From the NCBI GenBank assembly GCA_036250225.1, contig JAPZLL010000018.1, positions 644,295 through 708,294 of the forward strand: a stretch of 64,000 bases of DNA, given 5' to 3'. The DNA comes from Cercophora sp. LCS_1 (Eukaryota > Ascomycota > Sordariomycetes > Sordariales > Lasiosphaeriaceae). The position numbers were made by a program, and so were the translations under genes. This document shows, piece after piece, positions 11,001 to 20,874 of this stretch. Positions within the stretch are counted from its first letter, which is position 1, and each line of letters begins with the position of its first letter. The notes beneath the pieces are model-generated. The model was not told the DNA's origin and did no database searches. It saw only the letters and a program-made list of their open reading frames with translations.

Positions 11001-12233
11001 ATGGCATCCTGCGTAGTCAGAGAAGTGGCCTGGCGTGCCCCGGCCTGCGGAAACCCCGCCGCGTTCCGCCCAGGGGGACGCACGCCGATCTGCTCGGACC
11101 ATCTCTGTCGGTTCGGCGCTACCGGAAGCACCCGTGGCCCCCGCTGTCTCGAGGTCCCGCGTCGTCTTCTATACAGCGTTCGCGACTCGGGCGGTCTGTT
11201 GCCCGACGACACCGAGTCATTCTTCTGCGACCACCACGCCCCGTTTGCGTGCCGTGCCACAGTGGAGGACGGGACTCGGTGCCCCGAGGAGCGCCGCTCC
11301 GGTACCGAGTACTGCCGTAACCACACCGAGTCGGTTTGCCGGGCCAAGACAAGGACAGGCTCCTGTCGGTCCGTGGCCATGGACGGCACGGATTTCTGCG
11401 AGCAGCATCGGTGTGCGAACGGAATCGGGGGACGCGGCTCCGACGCACGCTGCAGAAGCCACAGGACCGGGACCTCGCCGTTTTGCGATGATCACATTTG
11501 TATCTGGAGGGACCACAACGGAGTGAGGTGTGACAAGCAGTCGCCGAACAAGCAGGCGTGCTGCGTGAAGCATACCTGCGCGGCAAAGTGTGAGTACGGG
11601 TCAGAGGACGCGACGACGAGGTGCATCTATCATATCTGTGCGTACGGGCGGAGGGAGAAGAGCAGGGAGTGGCCGCCGTGCGAGGAGGCCGTGGAGAAGG
11701 AAGGCTATTGTCGATCCCATGGAAAAGCTGTGGATATTCCAAGGCCGAAGAGCACGAGTGGCGAGATCACCAGGCCGAAGAGTAGGAGCGGGGAGATCAC
11801 AAGACCCAAAAGCCGGAGTGGGAAGACACCGGAGCCGGTTGATATTCCACGTCCAAGGAGCAGGAGGGAGGTGAAAGATGTGATCGAGTTCCCTCGGCCG
11901 CGGAACAGGAGGCTCACATCGACCGAGCTTGAGAGACCTCGGATGAGAAACCGGAGGCTCATTGAGGAAGACGCCATCCAGTATGGGCGAGGCTCCTTCG
12001 AGGATGACAGTGTCGAGTACCTTTCAGACGAAAACTTCCGACCGACGATCACGATAATGCCATTCCCGAAGCACAAGAGGAGTGAGAGCACCCATCTCCT
12101 GAAGAGGATAGCATACAGGGACATGACGGACGACGCGAGCCGGAGCAGCAGGAGCAGCAGGGATAGCAGGGATGGCTGGGGGCAGGAGTGGGCAATCAGG
12201 CCCTGGAGGCCGTGGACACCGCAGCAACGTTGA
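11001..12233 (+). CDS. Unrecognised protein with eight C-C-C-H units and a basic RPK repeat tail
   Basis: A single-exon frame of 410 residues starts at ATG 11001, after a pyrimidine-rich leader of about 400 bases. Residues 4-240 hold eight consecutive units of the form C-x(8-13)-C-x(10)-C-x2-H. The clearest are C84/C94/C105/H108, C113/C122/C133/H136, C138/C151/C162/H165, C167/C177/C188/H191 and C213/C227/C237/H240. Units 1 (C4/C16/C31/H34) and 2 (C36/C49/C76/H79) have longer spacers, and unit 6 (C193/C197/C208/H211) a shorter one. The spacing differs from classical CCCH fingers (C-x8-C-x5-C-x3-H). Each unit probably binds zinc, which is inference. Residues ~244-320 carry six RP[KR]-centred repeats such as ITRPKSRSGE. 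The tail is Ser/Arg-rich and basic. There is no signal peptide or membrane segment. Function is unknown; binding of nucleic acid or of a partner protein is possible. Confidence 0.75.
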   Translation: MASCVVREVAWRAPACGNPAAFRPGGRTPICSDHLCRFGATGSTRGPRCLEVPRRLLYSVRDSGGLLPDDTESFFCDHHAPFACRATVEDGTRCPEERRSGTEYCRNHTESVCRAKTRTGSCRSVAMDGTDFCEQHRCANGIGGRGSDARCRSHRTGTSPFCDDHICIWRDHNGVRCDKQSPNKQACCVKHTCAAKCEYGSEDATTRCIYHICAYGRREKSREWPPCEEAVEKEGYCRSHGKAVDIPRPKSTSGEITRPKSRSGEITRPKSRSGKTPEPVDIPRPRSRREVKDVIEFPRPRNRRLTSTELERPRMRNRRLIEEDAIQYGRGSFEDDSVEYLSDENFRPTITIMPFPKHKRSESTHLLKRIAYRDMTDDASRSSRSSRDSRDGWGQEWAIRPWRPWTPQQR

Positions 12234-13181
12234 GGATATTCCCAGGAGGAAACAACATGTGGTTTGTCTTTGGAGTGCCCCATAGATTGGCACCGAGCAC
12301 TCAAGGATGGCAGCGTCTGGGAATGTACTGGTAGACGGCCGCAGACCGAGTCTGACGGCATGAGGAGGAAGAAGTCCGGCACTTGACATGTAAGTTAATC
12401 ATAATTCTTAGGCCACATGTCTATTTGAGTCTCTCTGTGAGCTTTGCTGCGCATGCCTCACGAGGGACTGTGTAATAATTGCGGTGCTGCTGTGATGCGG
12501 ACAAAACCGCCAGGAGACACATTCTCCCGAGACACCATTATGCGAGAGCGATTCTCCTGAAAGATGCCGATGATGTAGATCGAGAATCAATAGAAACGCC
12601 AAGAGGCCTAAATCCGATCCCTGAACCCATTGACGGTGATGCACATCGTGATATTAATCATCATGTAGGCGAAAGCGATCAAGATGATGATGCCAAACCA
12701 GTCAGCCACTCCGGACCACGTCGTCATCCATTGCAGCCAATGGCGCCCACGCCGACGCGCCCTGACCCTGACCTGGCGTCCCGGAGCGATGACGGGGGAA
12801 CAACTGTCCGCAAACTGGCCGTGAGGCGCGGGTGGGTCTCCGACTTGGACCCGAGCGGGCTTATCTCCGCCTAAAGGCGGGCGTCGCAGCGGCACAGCCC
12901 CCTGTGTCTCGTCGCAATCGCCAGCACAGTCGGGTTCCAGAGCATCAGCCGCCGCGTTCCAGCACCCCTTCAGGCACAGGCACGCGGGGTCTTCCGATCG
13001 GCGCTCGGGTGCATCGAGAGTCCGCCTGATTGCCTGGCGTCGCTGATGCCTCTGAGCACTTCATACAAAGCACGGAACGCGCCAGCGACGATTGTGCCTC
13101 TCCATCCCAACAACGAAGCCCTATCTTCAGCCCCCCTTTTGCCACCCATCAGTACCTAATCTCTCAAATCTGCATCGCACA
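12234..13181. other. Intergenic region with a weak minus-strand ORF
   Basis: No supported gene was found. A minus-strand frame at 12608-12895 contains one hydrophobic stretch (WFGIIILIAFAYMM), but its first codon is GTG and the rest is unstructured, so I do not call it a gene. The last few hundred bases are likely the promoter of the esterase gene that starts at 13182. Confidence 0.4.
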
Positions 13182-14584
13182 ATGTCGGAATACAATGGCG
13201 GTTCGTTAGAGGCCGACCACCTCTGCGTGCTCGTCCACGGTGTATGTTTTAATCCCGCCCGCCCCCAGGGAACCACCCCGGGGATACCTCACACGCAGGA
13301 TGTCAACGTGCTGACGTTACATGTCCACAACAGCTCTGGGGTAATCCAGTCCACCTGACATCGGTCGCCAAAAAGCTGCGCGGCCAGTTCCCGCCCGAAA
13401 AGGTCTACATCCTCGTCGCGAAGCGCAACAGCGGGTCCTTCACTTACGACGGTATCGAGTGCGGCGGCGAGCGCGTGTGCTTGGAGATCGAGGAGGAGCT
13501 CGAGCAGATCAAGAGCCGCGGCGGCAGCATCAAGAAGATCAGCATCGTCGGCTACTCGCTCGGCGGCCTCGTTGCCCGCTATGCGATCGGCCTCCTCCAT
13601 TCGCGCGGCGTCCTTGATAAGCTCGAATGCCTCAACTTCACCGCCTTTGCGTCGCCCTTCCTCGGCGTGCGCAGCCCCATCCGTGGCTGGCGGAACAAGC
13701 TTTTCAATGTCCTCGGGGCGCGCACACTGGCCATGTCGGGGCGCCAGCTCTTTGGCGTTGACAAGTTTCGCGACACGGGCAAGCCGCTGGTCGCTGTGCT
13801 CACCGATCCGAACTCCATCTTCATGACGGGTCTTGCGCGCTTCCAGAGGCGGACCCTGTATGCGAATATCACGAATGATCGCAGCGCGGTGTACTACACG
13901 ACGGCGATTGACAAGCGGGATCCATACACGGATCTGTCCAAAGTTAAGGTCAACTTTGTCAAGGGGTACGAGGATGTCATTCTCGACCCGGTGAACCCCG
14001 TCGAGACGCTGCCACCAAAGGAGGACGAGGAGCAGGAGCCGCTCAACGAGCGGGCCCGGAAACTATTCCGTCGTGTGCCGTTTGTGTTGACGCTGACGGT
14101 GTTGGTGCCCATTGGCATTGTCGCGTTCCTTGTCAACTCGGCGATCCAGACGGTGCGCAGCGCCAACAGGATAAAGCAGCACGAGGATGGCCTTGCCGGG
14201 ATCGACGTCAAGAATTACAGGGGTAACCTGTGGATCAATGAGATGCGTTCGGCGGTGGAGGATGCCTATGAGAACATTGGTAGCGGCCAGAGGCAGGAGT
14301 ACCTGGGCACCGGGTCGGATGATTCCAGCGATGATGAGAGTGCCGGCATCATGGCCCTGGAGAGGAAACAGTCGAGGCTGGCGGGCGAGCCCACGTTGGC
14401 TTTGGCGCCATATCAGTTCTCGGCCATCCAGAACTTGGACGCGCTTGGGTGGAGGAAGTACCCGGTCTGGATTCACAACCACTCGCATACCCACGCGGCT
14501 ATTATTGTGAGGACAGAAAAGGAGGGGTTCAAGGAAGGCCACAAGGTTCTGGAACACTGGGTTAAGGAAGAGTTTTTGTTGTAG
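13182..14584 (+). CDS. DUF676 serine esterase/phospholipase, Lpl1-like
   Basis: Exons 13182-13241 and 13334-14584 encode 436 residues. The 92-nt intron begins GTATGT and ends ACAG, and splits the oxyanion-type motif LVHG-LWGN, which is intact after splicing. The nucleophile motif GYSLGG puts the catalytic serine at 95. A His-rich stretch near the C terminus (HNHSHTHAA, about 415) is a candidate for the catalytic histidine. A hydrophobic segment at about 269-290 could dip into a membrane. The order matches the DUF676 family that includes yeast Lpl1, a lipid-droplet phospholipase, and Rog1-like lipases. The substrate is not shown by the sequence. An acidic linker with Asp/Ser runs lies near residue 350. 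Confidence 0.82.
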
Positions 14585-15715
14585 TGGTCTGTTTTCGGAT
14601 GTGTTTGGATGTAGCGGGACTCGGGCGATACCCAGGAGTTTTGTAGACGGTTTGTTGGGCGTAATGGTTGGACATCAGCCACTTTAGATGCGAGATAATC
14701 GCGACATAATACTTCATTTGTCAGACAACTGCATCCTCGTCCTTGTGTCACTTTGACGAGGAGTCTTGGGGTTGAAGGCAGGGGGCATCGGCCACAGACA
14801 TCAGCTCACACTGAGGCTTTCCAGCATATTCCATCGAAGAGGTGAGCAACATATAAACACAACATTCTGACGCACCCTGGCTACCTGAGCATCGGCCATG
14901 ATGACCACGGTAGACAGGACACGACTCACACGTAGTGACCGAAACATGTTTGACTCGGCAGCATCATCGCCTATAAACCCTGCTCCCTGAGGCGTTGCGG
15001 TTTCGGATCTCGCAACACCGACACTCAAACCGAAGCGAACAAGAGCTAAAGAACCGACTGGAGATGACAAGATCAATATCAGGGCGTTGCGTGAAATCGC
15101 CGGTATCGCCGGTTTGAGTCGTGAGCGGATCTTCCTCAACACGCCCTACACGTATCGCCAGATCCAGGGAGCCTGTTCCGGGCCGCTGGCACCACGAAAA
15201 CGGGGCAGAAAAAGGTGGGCTTAAACCGAGAGCAGCGCATAGAGTAGAATGTCTTGCGCCGCTAACTGCCATGTATTTAGGATCGAGAATACGACCAGAA
15301 CGCGTTCCGTTCAAAGGCTGGTCCCCAAACCCAGGAGCCACATCAACCAAGCCAGCCGCCAAGCTGCACACTTGAATGCTGCAACCCCGTAGCCAATAAC
15401 TCATGCCCATTGCCCGGATCTCGTTCCTCTCGGTAGTCCAGTGAAATGGGACCTTAACAGTCGACATATACCCTGTCTCCATATCCAACCCGAACCCGCA
15501 CTCCTGCAATTCCACGGCAGACCCGCCAAGCTTTCACCCCATACAGCCTAGCGCCGGCAGCACACGCCGACCCGACTCCCTGGTTCAGGAACGCCACGAC
15601 CTGGTCCAAGCTTCAGTTCTGATTCCCTTGGCAACAGTGTGAAAGTGGACCTTTTTCCCCATCACCATCGGTCGAAAAAAAAAGGGGCAGGCAGTCTTCA
15701 TCCGTCCAACAACAC
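14585..15715. other. Intergenic region with a possible minus-strand gene relic
   Basis: No intact gene was found. A minus-strand frame from 15515 to 14964 begins with GTG. Its early part (NEIRAMGMSY) faintly recalls the EIRAKGM loop of sugar-transporter-type MFS proteins, but the hydrophobic continuation falls in another frame and no full domain can be built. It may be a relic or chance. The final 100 bases are the leader of the Nth1 gene. Confidence 0.35.
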
Positions 15716-17155
15716 ATGCTCCGAACCCTCAAAATGCGCACCTCCCGCATCGCCAAAGAAACTAACGCGCTATTGTCCTCCACTTCCTCTCCCCCGCGCC
15801 GAACAACCCGCTCCGGCCGTCTCGCGCACTTCTCCTACAACGACAACAACAACAACGCGACCCCCGACATCGAAGATGCCATCCCTTCTGCTACTCCTCT
15901 CAAGCGCAAACGCGCCCCCACAACCTCGCACACCTCCCCTCCATCGAAAATAAAAGCCGAGCCACCATCCTCAGGCGACGAAACCGACGACGTCAAACCC
16001 TCCTCGGAGAGCGAAGCCGAAGAGACCAAACCCGCCCCCAAGCCCAAGCCCCGACGCAAACCAGCCCGTCGCGTCACCTCCCCCTCCGGCACCACCACCA
16101 TCGCGCCCCCAACCAACTGGGACGAAATCTACGCCCTCGTCAAAGAGATGCGTCTCACGGGGCCCGCAGCAAACGCAGCGGTCGACACAATGGGGTGCGA
16201 CCGTCTCGCCCGTCCCTCCTCGACGCCCCTAGAACGGCGTTTCCACACGTTGATAGCGTTGATGCTCTCCTCCCAGACCAAAGACACCGTCAACGCGGAA
16301 GCGATGAAGCGTCTGCATACCGAATTACCGCCTGCTACCCCCGATTCCAAACCGGGGTTAACGCTGGAAAATATCCTCGCCGTCGACGACAAGCTGCTCA
16401 ATGAGCTGATCGGCAAGGTTGGGTTCCACAATAACAAAACAAAATACATCAAACAAGCCGCCGTCATTCTCCGCGACAAACACGCTGGCGACATCCCCGA
16501 TACAATAGAAGGCATGATGGCCCTACCAGGCGTGGGGCCCAAAATGGCGCATTTACTAATGTCTGCTGAAAATGGCTGGAACAGAATAGAAGGAATCGGC
16601 GTCGATGTGCATGTGCATAGGATTACGAATCTTTGGGGGTGGAATTCTACCAAGACGCCAGAGGAGACGAGGATGGCGCTGCAGAGTTGGTTACCCAAGG
16701 AGTTGTGGAGGGAGATTAATTGGTTGTTGGTCGGGCTCGGGCAGGCGGTTTGCTTGCCGGTGGGAAGGAAGTGTGGGGATTGTGAGTTGGGGTTGAGGGG
16801 GTTGTGCAGAGCTGCGGAGAGGAAGAAGGTCATTGAGGGACGGAAGAGGAGGGAGTTGGAGGTGTTGGTTGGGGAGGATGTTGAGGGGGAGAAGGTGGTG
16901 ACAAAGGCTGAGGGTAGGAAGAAGGTGGTGGAGGAGATGAGGATCAAGGAGGAGGTTGTTGATGAGATGGTTGATGAGGGGGTTAGGGAGGGGTTTATGG
17001 ATGTTGTCAAGGGGGAGGACGGCGTCAAGGAAGAAACGGTCAAAGAGGAATATGTCGTCAAAGAGGAGGAGGAGGATGCTGTCAAGGAGGAGGACAATGT
17101 CAGGAAAGAGGATGTGAAGCTGGTTGTTTCGGGCCGGCGTAGGCGAGGGCGGTGA
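15716..17155 (+). CDS. nth1: Endonuclease III homolog (DNA glycosylase/AP lyase)
   Basis: A single-exon frame of 479 residues. The Nth core lies at about 135-375. It holds LSSQTKD at 185-191, the helix-hairpin-helix LPGVGPKMAH with the catalytic lysine K276, and GVDVHVHR with the catalytic aspartate D297. Iron-sulfur cysteines are C346, C353, C356 and C364. The last spacing is seven residues rather than the five of bacterial Nth. The enzyme removes oxidised pyrimidines and cleaves abasic sites in base excision repair. The N-terminal ~130 residues are basic and low-complexity, suitable for nuclear or mitochondrial sorting. The last ~100 residues are charged, with repeated VKEE units. Two starts are possible, ATG 15716 and ATG 15734; the first is used here. 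Codon composition flips from C-rich to G-rich near 16600, without a frame break. Confidence 0.9.
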   Translation: MLRTLKMRTSRIAKETNALLSSTSSPPRRTTRSGRLAHFSYNDNNNNATPDIEDAIPSATPLKRKRAPTTSHTSPPSKIKAEPPSSGDETDDVKPSSESEAEETKPAPKPKPRRKPARRVTSPSGTTTIAPPTNWDEIYALVKEMRLTGPAANAAVDTMGCDRLARPSSTPLERRFHTLIALMLSSQTKDTVNAEAMKRLHTELPPATPDSKPGLTLENILAVDDKLLNELIGKVGFHNNKTKYIKQAAVILRDKHAGDIPDTIEGMMALPGVGPKMAHLLMSAENGWNRIEGIGVDVHVHRITNLWGWNSTKTPEETRMALQSWLPKELWREINWLLVGLGQAVCLPVGRKCGDCELGLRGLCRAAERKKVIEGRKRRELEVLVGEDVEGEKVVTKAEGRKKVVEEMRIKEEVVDEMVDEGVREGFMDVVKGEDGVKEETVKEEYVVKEEEEDAVKEEDNVRKEDVKLVVSGRRRRGR

Positions 17156-18154
17156 GCTCGGTGAGGATGGCTCGGCCTGGCGGATTCGGCCGAGGTGGGA
17201 TTGCCATGCAGGTTTTACGCTCGTTGGTTGTGTCGTAGCCGGTTTTGCGGGCAAGAAATCGGCCGGCGTGGTTGCTGTACTCTAGCCTAATTGCTACCCG
17301 ACCCCGTGATACCCCGGTTTTTTAGTCGCTAACCTTGGATTGGAAAGTCAACTCAAGATACGATATCGGAGCTTTTCTTTTTTTGCCTCAGTCGTGATCA
17401 CTTATCACCGCCAGCTTTGGCCCTACGATTTCACAGGATTCACAATGTGGGTTGCAAGACATGAGACGACAATGCCGTAAAGTGGTCTAATGGCCACCTG
17501 ATTGATAATTTCGCTATGTGTGGTGTGGTATTCGTGATTGCAAGAATATGGAAAAAAAGCCTCCGTCATCCATATCGTAGCGATGACATCGAGTCCCCCG
17601 GAAAAAAAGCGGGAATGCTCGCAATGAACCCCCATCCCTTACTGCTGCGAAAAATAGCCTCCTTAGTTACAAAATTCCCTGTTTCCAGACGCCTTGCTCC
17701 CTCCCAAAAATACATTACAAACGAGAGGGATATCCATTCCATCCCTCTCTGGGTTCAAAGTGTTGTCGGTGGCGGTGGTGGTGGTGGTGGTGGTGGTGGT
17801 AGGTTGCGCGAGAAATGGCGGTGACAGCCATAATAATGATGCGATAAGGTCCAAGTGGAGAAAACTCATGGTGCTGGTGACTACGAGGCGGCGACGGCAG
17901 GGATACAACGTCTAATACGCCATTGCCGTTTTCGCACCCTCCTGAGAGCTGCACCAGCCAACGGCAGATTGGCGGCGGCTTTTCGGTCGTGATGGCGGGA
18001 GGGGACAGCGTCGTGGGGCATCGCTGCAGCAGGAGCAGGAGCAGGAGCCGTCGGGTCGCCGCACTTCCGGCAGCCGAGCGATACGGAGTTGCGGGTACGG
18101 TTACGGTTGCGGTTGCGGCGCGGTCGTCGTGGTGGGTTGGTCGTGGCGGCGGGA
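17156..18154. other. Convergent intergenic region with simple repeats
   Basis: This lies between the 3' ends of the Nth1 gene and the minus-strand AN1 gene. It contains a GGT trinucleotide tract at about 17770-17803 and short CAGGAG repeats near 18030-18048. No gene is supported. A longer minus-strand frame that overlaps its right end is intron read-through from the AN1 gene. Confidence 0.5.
17770..17803. repeat. GGT trinucleotide microsatellite
   Basis: About ten GGT/GGC units in a row, read directly from the sequence. It lies in the convergent spacer between the Nth1 and AN1 genes and is probably non-coding. Lengths of such tracts often vary between isolates. Confidence 0.8.
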
Positions 18155-18525
18155 TTAGACGCCCTTGATGACTTGGGTGCGCTCTTTGTTGAGCTGCATT
18201 GCGTTTGCTTCAAACGCCTCCTTTTTGCACTGTTTTGGGACGAGCGGAAACACAGGTCAGCCAACGAGTCATCCTCGGACAAGACATCTGACAGGCCGAC
18301 GAGCCACCACTGAGGCTCGCCGGATCCCTCCTGAAAGAGGCCAGCGTTGGTGCTGCTGACGGCAGGGCCGCATGTACTTACGTCGTCCAAGTTTCTGCAT
18401 TTGTGGTCCTCTAATAGCCGGTGGTTGTTGCAATAATGCCCCTGGCAAAACGCGCAGTCGCCCGATATCCGCTGTGCAGCCGCCTTGCAGTCTGTGAAGC
18501 TGCACTTGATCTTGCGGGGAGGCAT
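18155..18525 (-). CDS. Small AN1-type zinc finger protein (72 residues)
   Basis: Minus-strand exons 18525-18382 and 18229-18155 give 72 residues. The intron (18381-18230, 152 nt) has a GTAAGT donor and an AACAG acceptor, both in phase 0. The AN1 finger covers nearly the whole first exon: C8, C13, C24, C27, C32, H35, H41 and C43. The second exon encodes a short charged helix ending LNKERTQVIKGV, a tail I recall from other fungal members of this small family, which supports the splice choice. AN1 proteins often act in stress responses and ubiquitin or proteasome handling, but the role here is not shown. Reading through the intron yields a long artefactual frame to 17881, which should not be annotated. 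Confidence 0.85.
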
Positions 18526-20874
18526 TTTGTGTGTCGAGTTGTTGTCGTCGTCGTCAGGAGCAGCGGGTGCTTGGTGACAAAGGGGGAGCGAACCGAAGTT
18601 GGGTGGGGATCGCTAGAGTTGGTGGTGGGCGGGTAGGCGGATATGTGAGGTGAGTGTGACCAAGCCGGAGTGGGCGGCCGGTGTTGTTGGGCTCGTGATG
18701 GCGACGACGAGGTGTGCAGTTGACGACGTTTGATAGGAAGAAAAGGAAGGAGAGAAACAGGTCGAAAGCAGAGGAGGGAGGCGCACGAGGTTATAACCAG
18801 GGCGGTGGAGGCCCAGGTGTCCGATGACAGCAACGCAATTCACGTGGCGGAAAGCCCAAGGACAACCTTGGATGGCCTTGTCGGCTTGTCGGGGTGGCCA
18901 GCGCAGGCCGTCTAGGGTGGAAATAGCTGGAAACGGTTCGACCGAGCCGGGCCAGGCAGCGCTGCGTGAGGCGAGCCGTGGGGCAAAATGGGCCCAAAGG
19001 GCGAATTACGGCAACCGAGAAATGACCGCAATGACTCTGCACTGTACACCCCCGTGCTTCTAATCGCCAGAAGCAAAATGCAAACAGGAATTGCTTCCGG
19101 ACAGCATTTGCCTGCATGGGATGCCGCATTGGATGCTGAGCGGATCCTGCAGGTTGACCTTTCTGGAGGTGCGTTGCATTCCTGTACCTTTTCTCGCTGT
19201 GGCTGCCGACAACTGCCCGGTAATCCCAACCTTGAATCCTTGAATGCTATTCCGACAGGTGGTGGCCGCAATCCCGTAATCCCGTCGTCGGCCATCCATC
19301 CAACAGGGTGCCTGGGGTGCCTATCAAGGTACCTGCAGGGACTTGATTTCATCTGCTCGCGTGCCTCGCCCTCAGCTCGCCCTCAGCTCTGTTCTCCAAA
19401 AAGCATTTCAGCAGAGCCGGTCTGGAATTCCCACCAGCCCCCAAAACCTCTCCCAGCCCCCTAAACGTTGTCACATATCGTTGGGTTGCATCGTGGGCCA
19501 ATTTTTTTTTTTTTTTTTGGCCAATTCAGCAGCAACAAGACCCAGGAGCCGGCGATTCATGCTGCGCTGCTGCTGCAGTAGACGTAGACAGGGAAAGACC
19601 CGCACGCACGTACGCCAGTAACGACGGCCTCTGCGCTCCCAACGTCATTGCTGTGTAAGTGGCCTCATCCCGACGCGCTACCGCCGTCCGTCCCTTGTCT
19701 TCACCGGTCGGTGTGTCCGTCGTCCTGTCACTTTCAGGCTTGACCGCCCACCGCTCTCCGCCCTCCGCCCTAGGCCTGTCGGCAGCAAAAAAAAGAGAGA
19801 CGGGCTGCTCGGCCTGGCCACGACCCCGTCGTATCGGCGTCAACCACAACCCCTCGCTCGATAAGGTATCGAGGTTGTGAGCCCCTCACCGACACTTTGC
19901 GATCAGGCCTGTGTCTGGATATCCACACGACATCCCGCCCATTCCCCAGCACACCTCCCCTCTTTCGGTTTCATGGCATGGGCATGCTGCTAGACACAAA
20001 AGCTCCACGAATCGCCTCGCAACACGACATGGACCGCGGGCCTATCAACTTTTCGGCGACGCGGTGATGCGGGGGCTGCTGTCTTGGGCACAAGCACGCT
20101 ACGGCCAGCCAAGAGCTGCAAATCACTGCAAATCACCACACGGCCATGCATGGCAGCTGTTGAAAGATCTAGCCACATTCTAGCGGAAATACGTGGTCGG
20201 GCCGCGGCGATCTAGATCACCCCTATCCTCAGTCCGTGCCCGAGGGCGTGATGTGGACGCACAAGCTGCATCCGACACCACTCTTCTGTGCCTCGATCAA
20301 TCCGGAAGCAGGCCCGCCTAGCACCGAGCTGTGGACGCCGAGCATCTCGATCCAGCCGCTCAAAAGACGAGGACCTGCCCTCATCCGCGCCCCGGCAGCC
20401 GACCCCTCATGTGGCACCCAATCCTCCGTCCCAGCTACAACAAGTCGGCCGCAACTCCGCTCCCTCCGCCCGGGACACGGCATGCCGGCAGCACATTCGT
20501 CTCATCCGGCGTTGAATAAACACGCTCCCAGGGTCATCCCTTCTGATTGGCGAGAAATCACTTTGGCCGGCGTTGCCTCAGGACGGTGGGGACTTCACTC
20601 GGATATCACGGTTCCACGGCAACTCCCTGCCATCCATTTGTATTCAGCCCAAGACATCCCTTGTGGCACAGAAGAAGCAAGTCAATGGGGTCACAGGATT
20701 TTACACGAACGAGAGCTGGGCACCCCTGGGGGCCACAGCGATGCATATGCTGTCCACGGCGCCATCCACTTGTCTCACCATGGTTGATGCAGATGTGTTC
20801 TTTTTGTTTGTTTCTCTCTTGCTATTCGCTGACAAATATACAAGTCACCCAGGCATGAGACGTGGATGCACGGC
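18526..20874. other. Intergenic region, 2.3 kb
   Basis: The left part is the promoter of the minus-strand AN1 gene. A T17 run lies at 19502-19518 and a short direct repeat of CTCGCCCTCAG near 19370-19390. Several open frames cross 20236-20787 but start at GTG and show no domain. I see no gene here. A small spliced gene could have escaped notice. Confidence 0.45.

Noticed and set aside
17881..18525. A 214-codon minus-strand frame beginning with the AN1 finger
   Set aside because: The part after residue 48 is intron and downstream read-through. The spliced 72-residue form has a proper family tail and good splice sites.
20236..20787. A 183-codon plus-strand frame
   Set aside because: It starts with GTG and has random composition and no domain.
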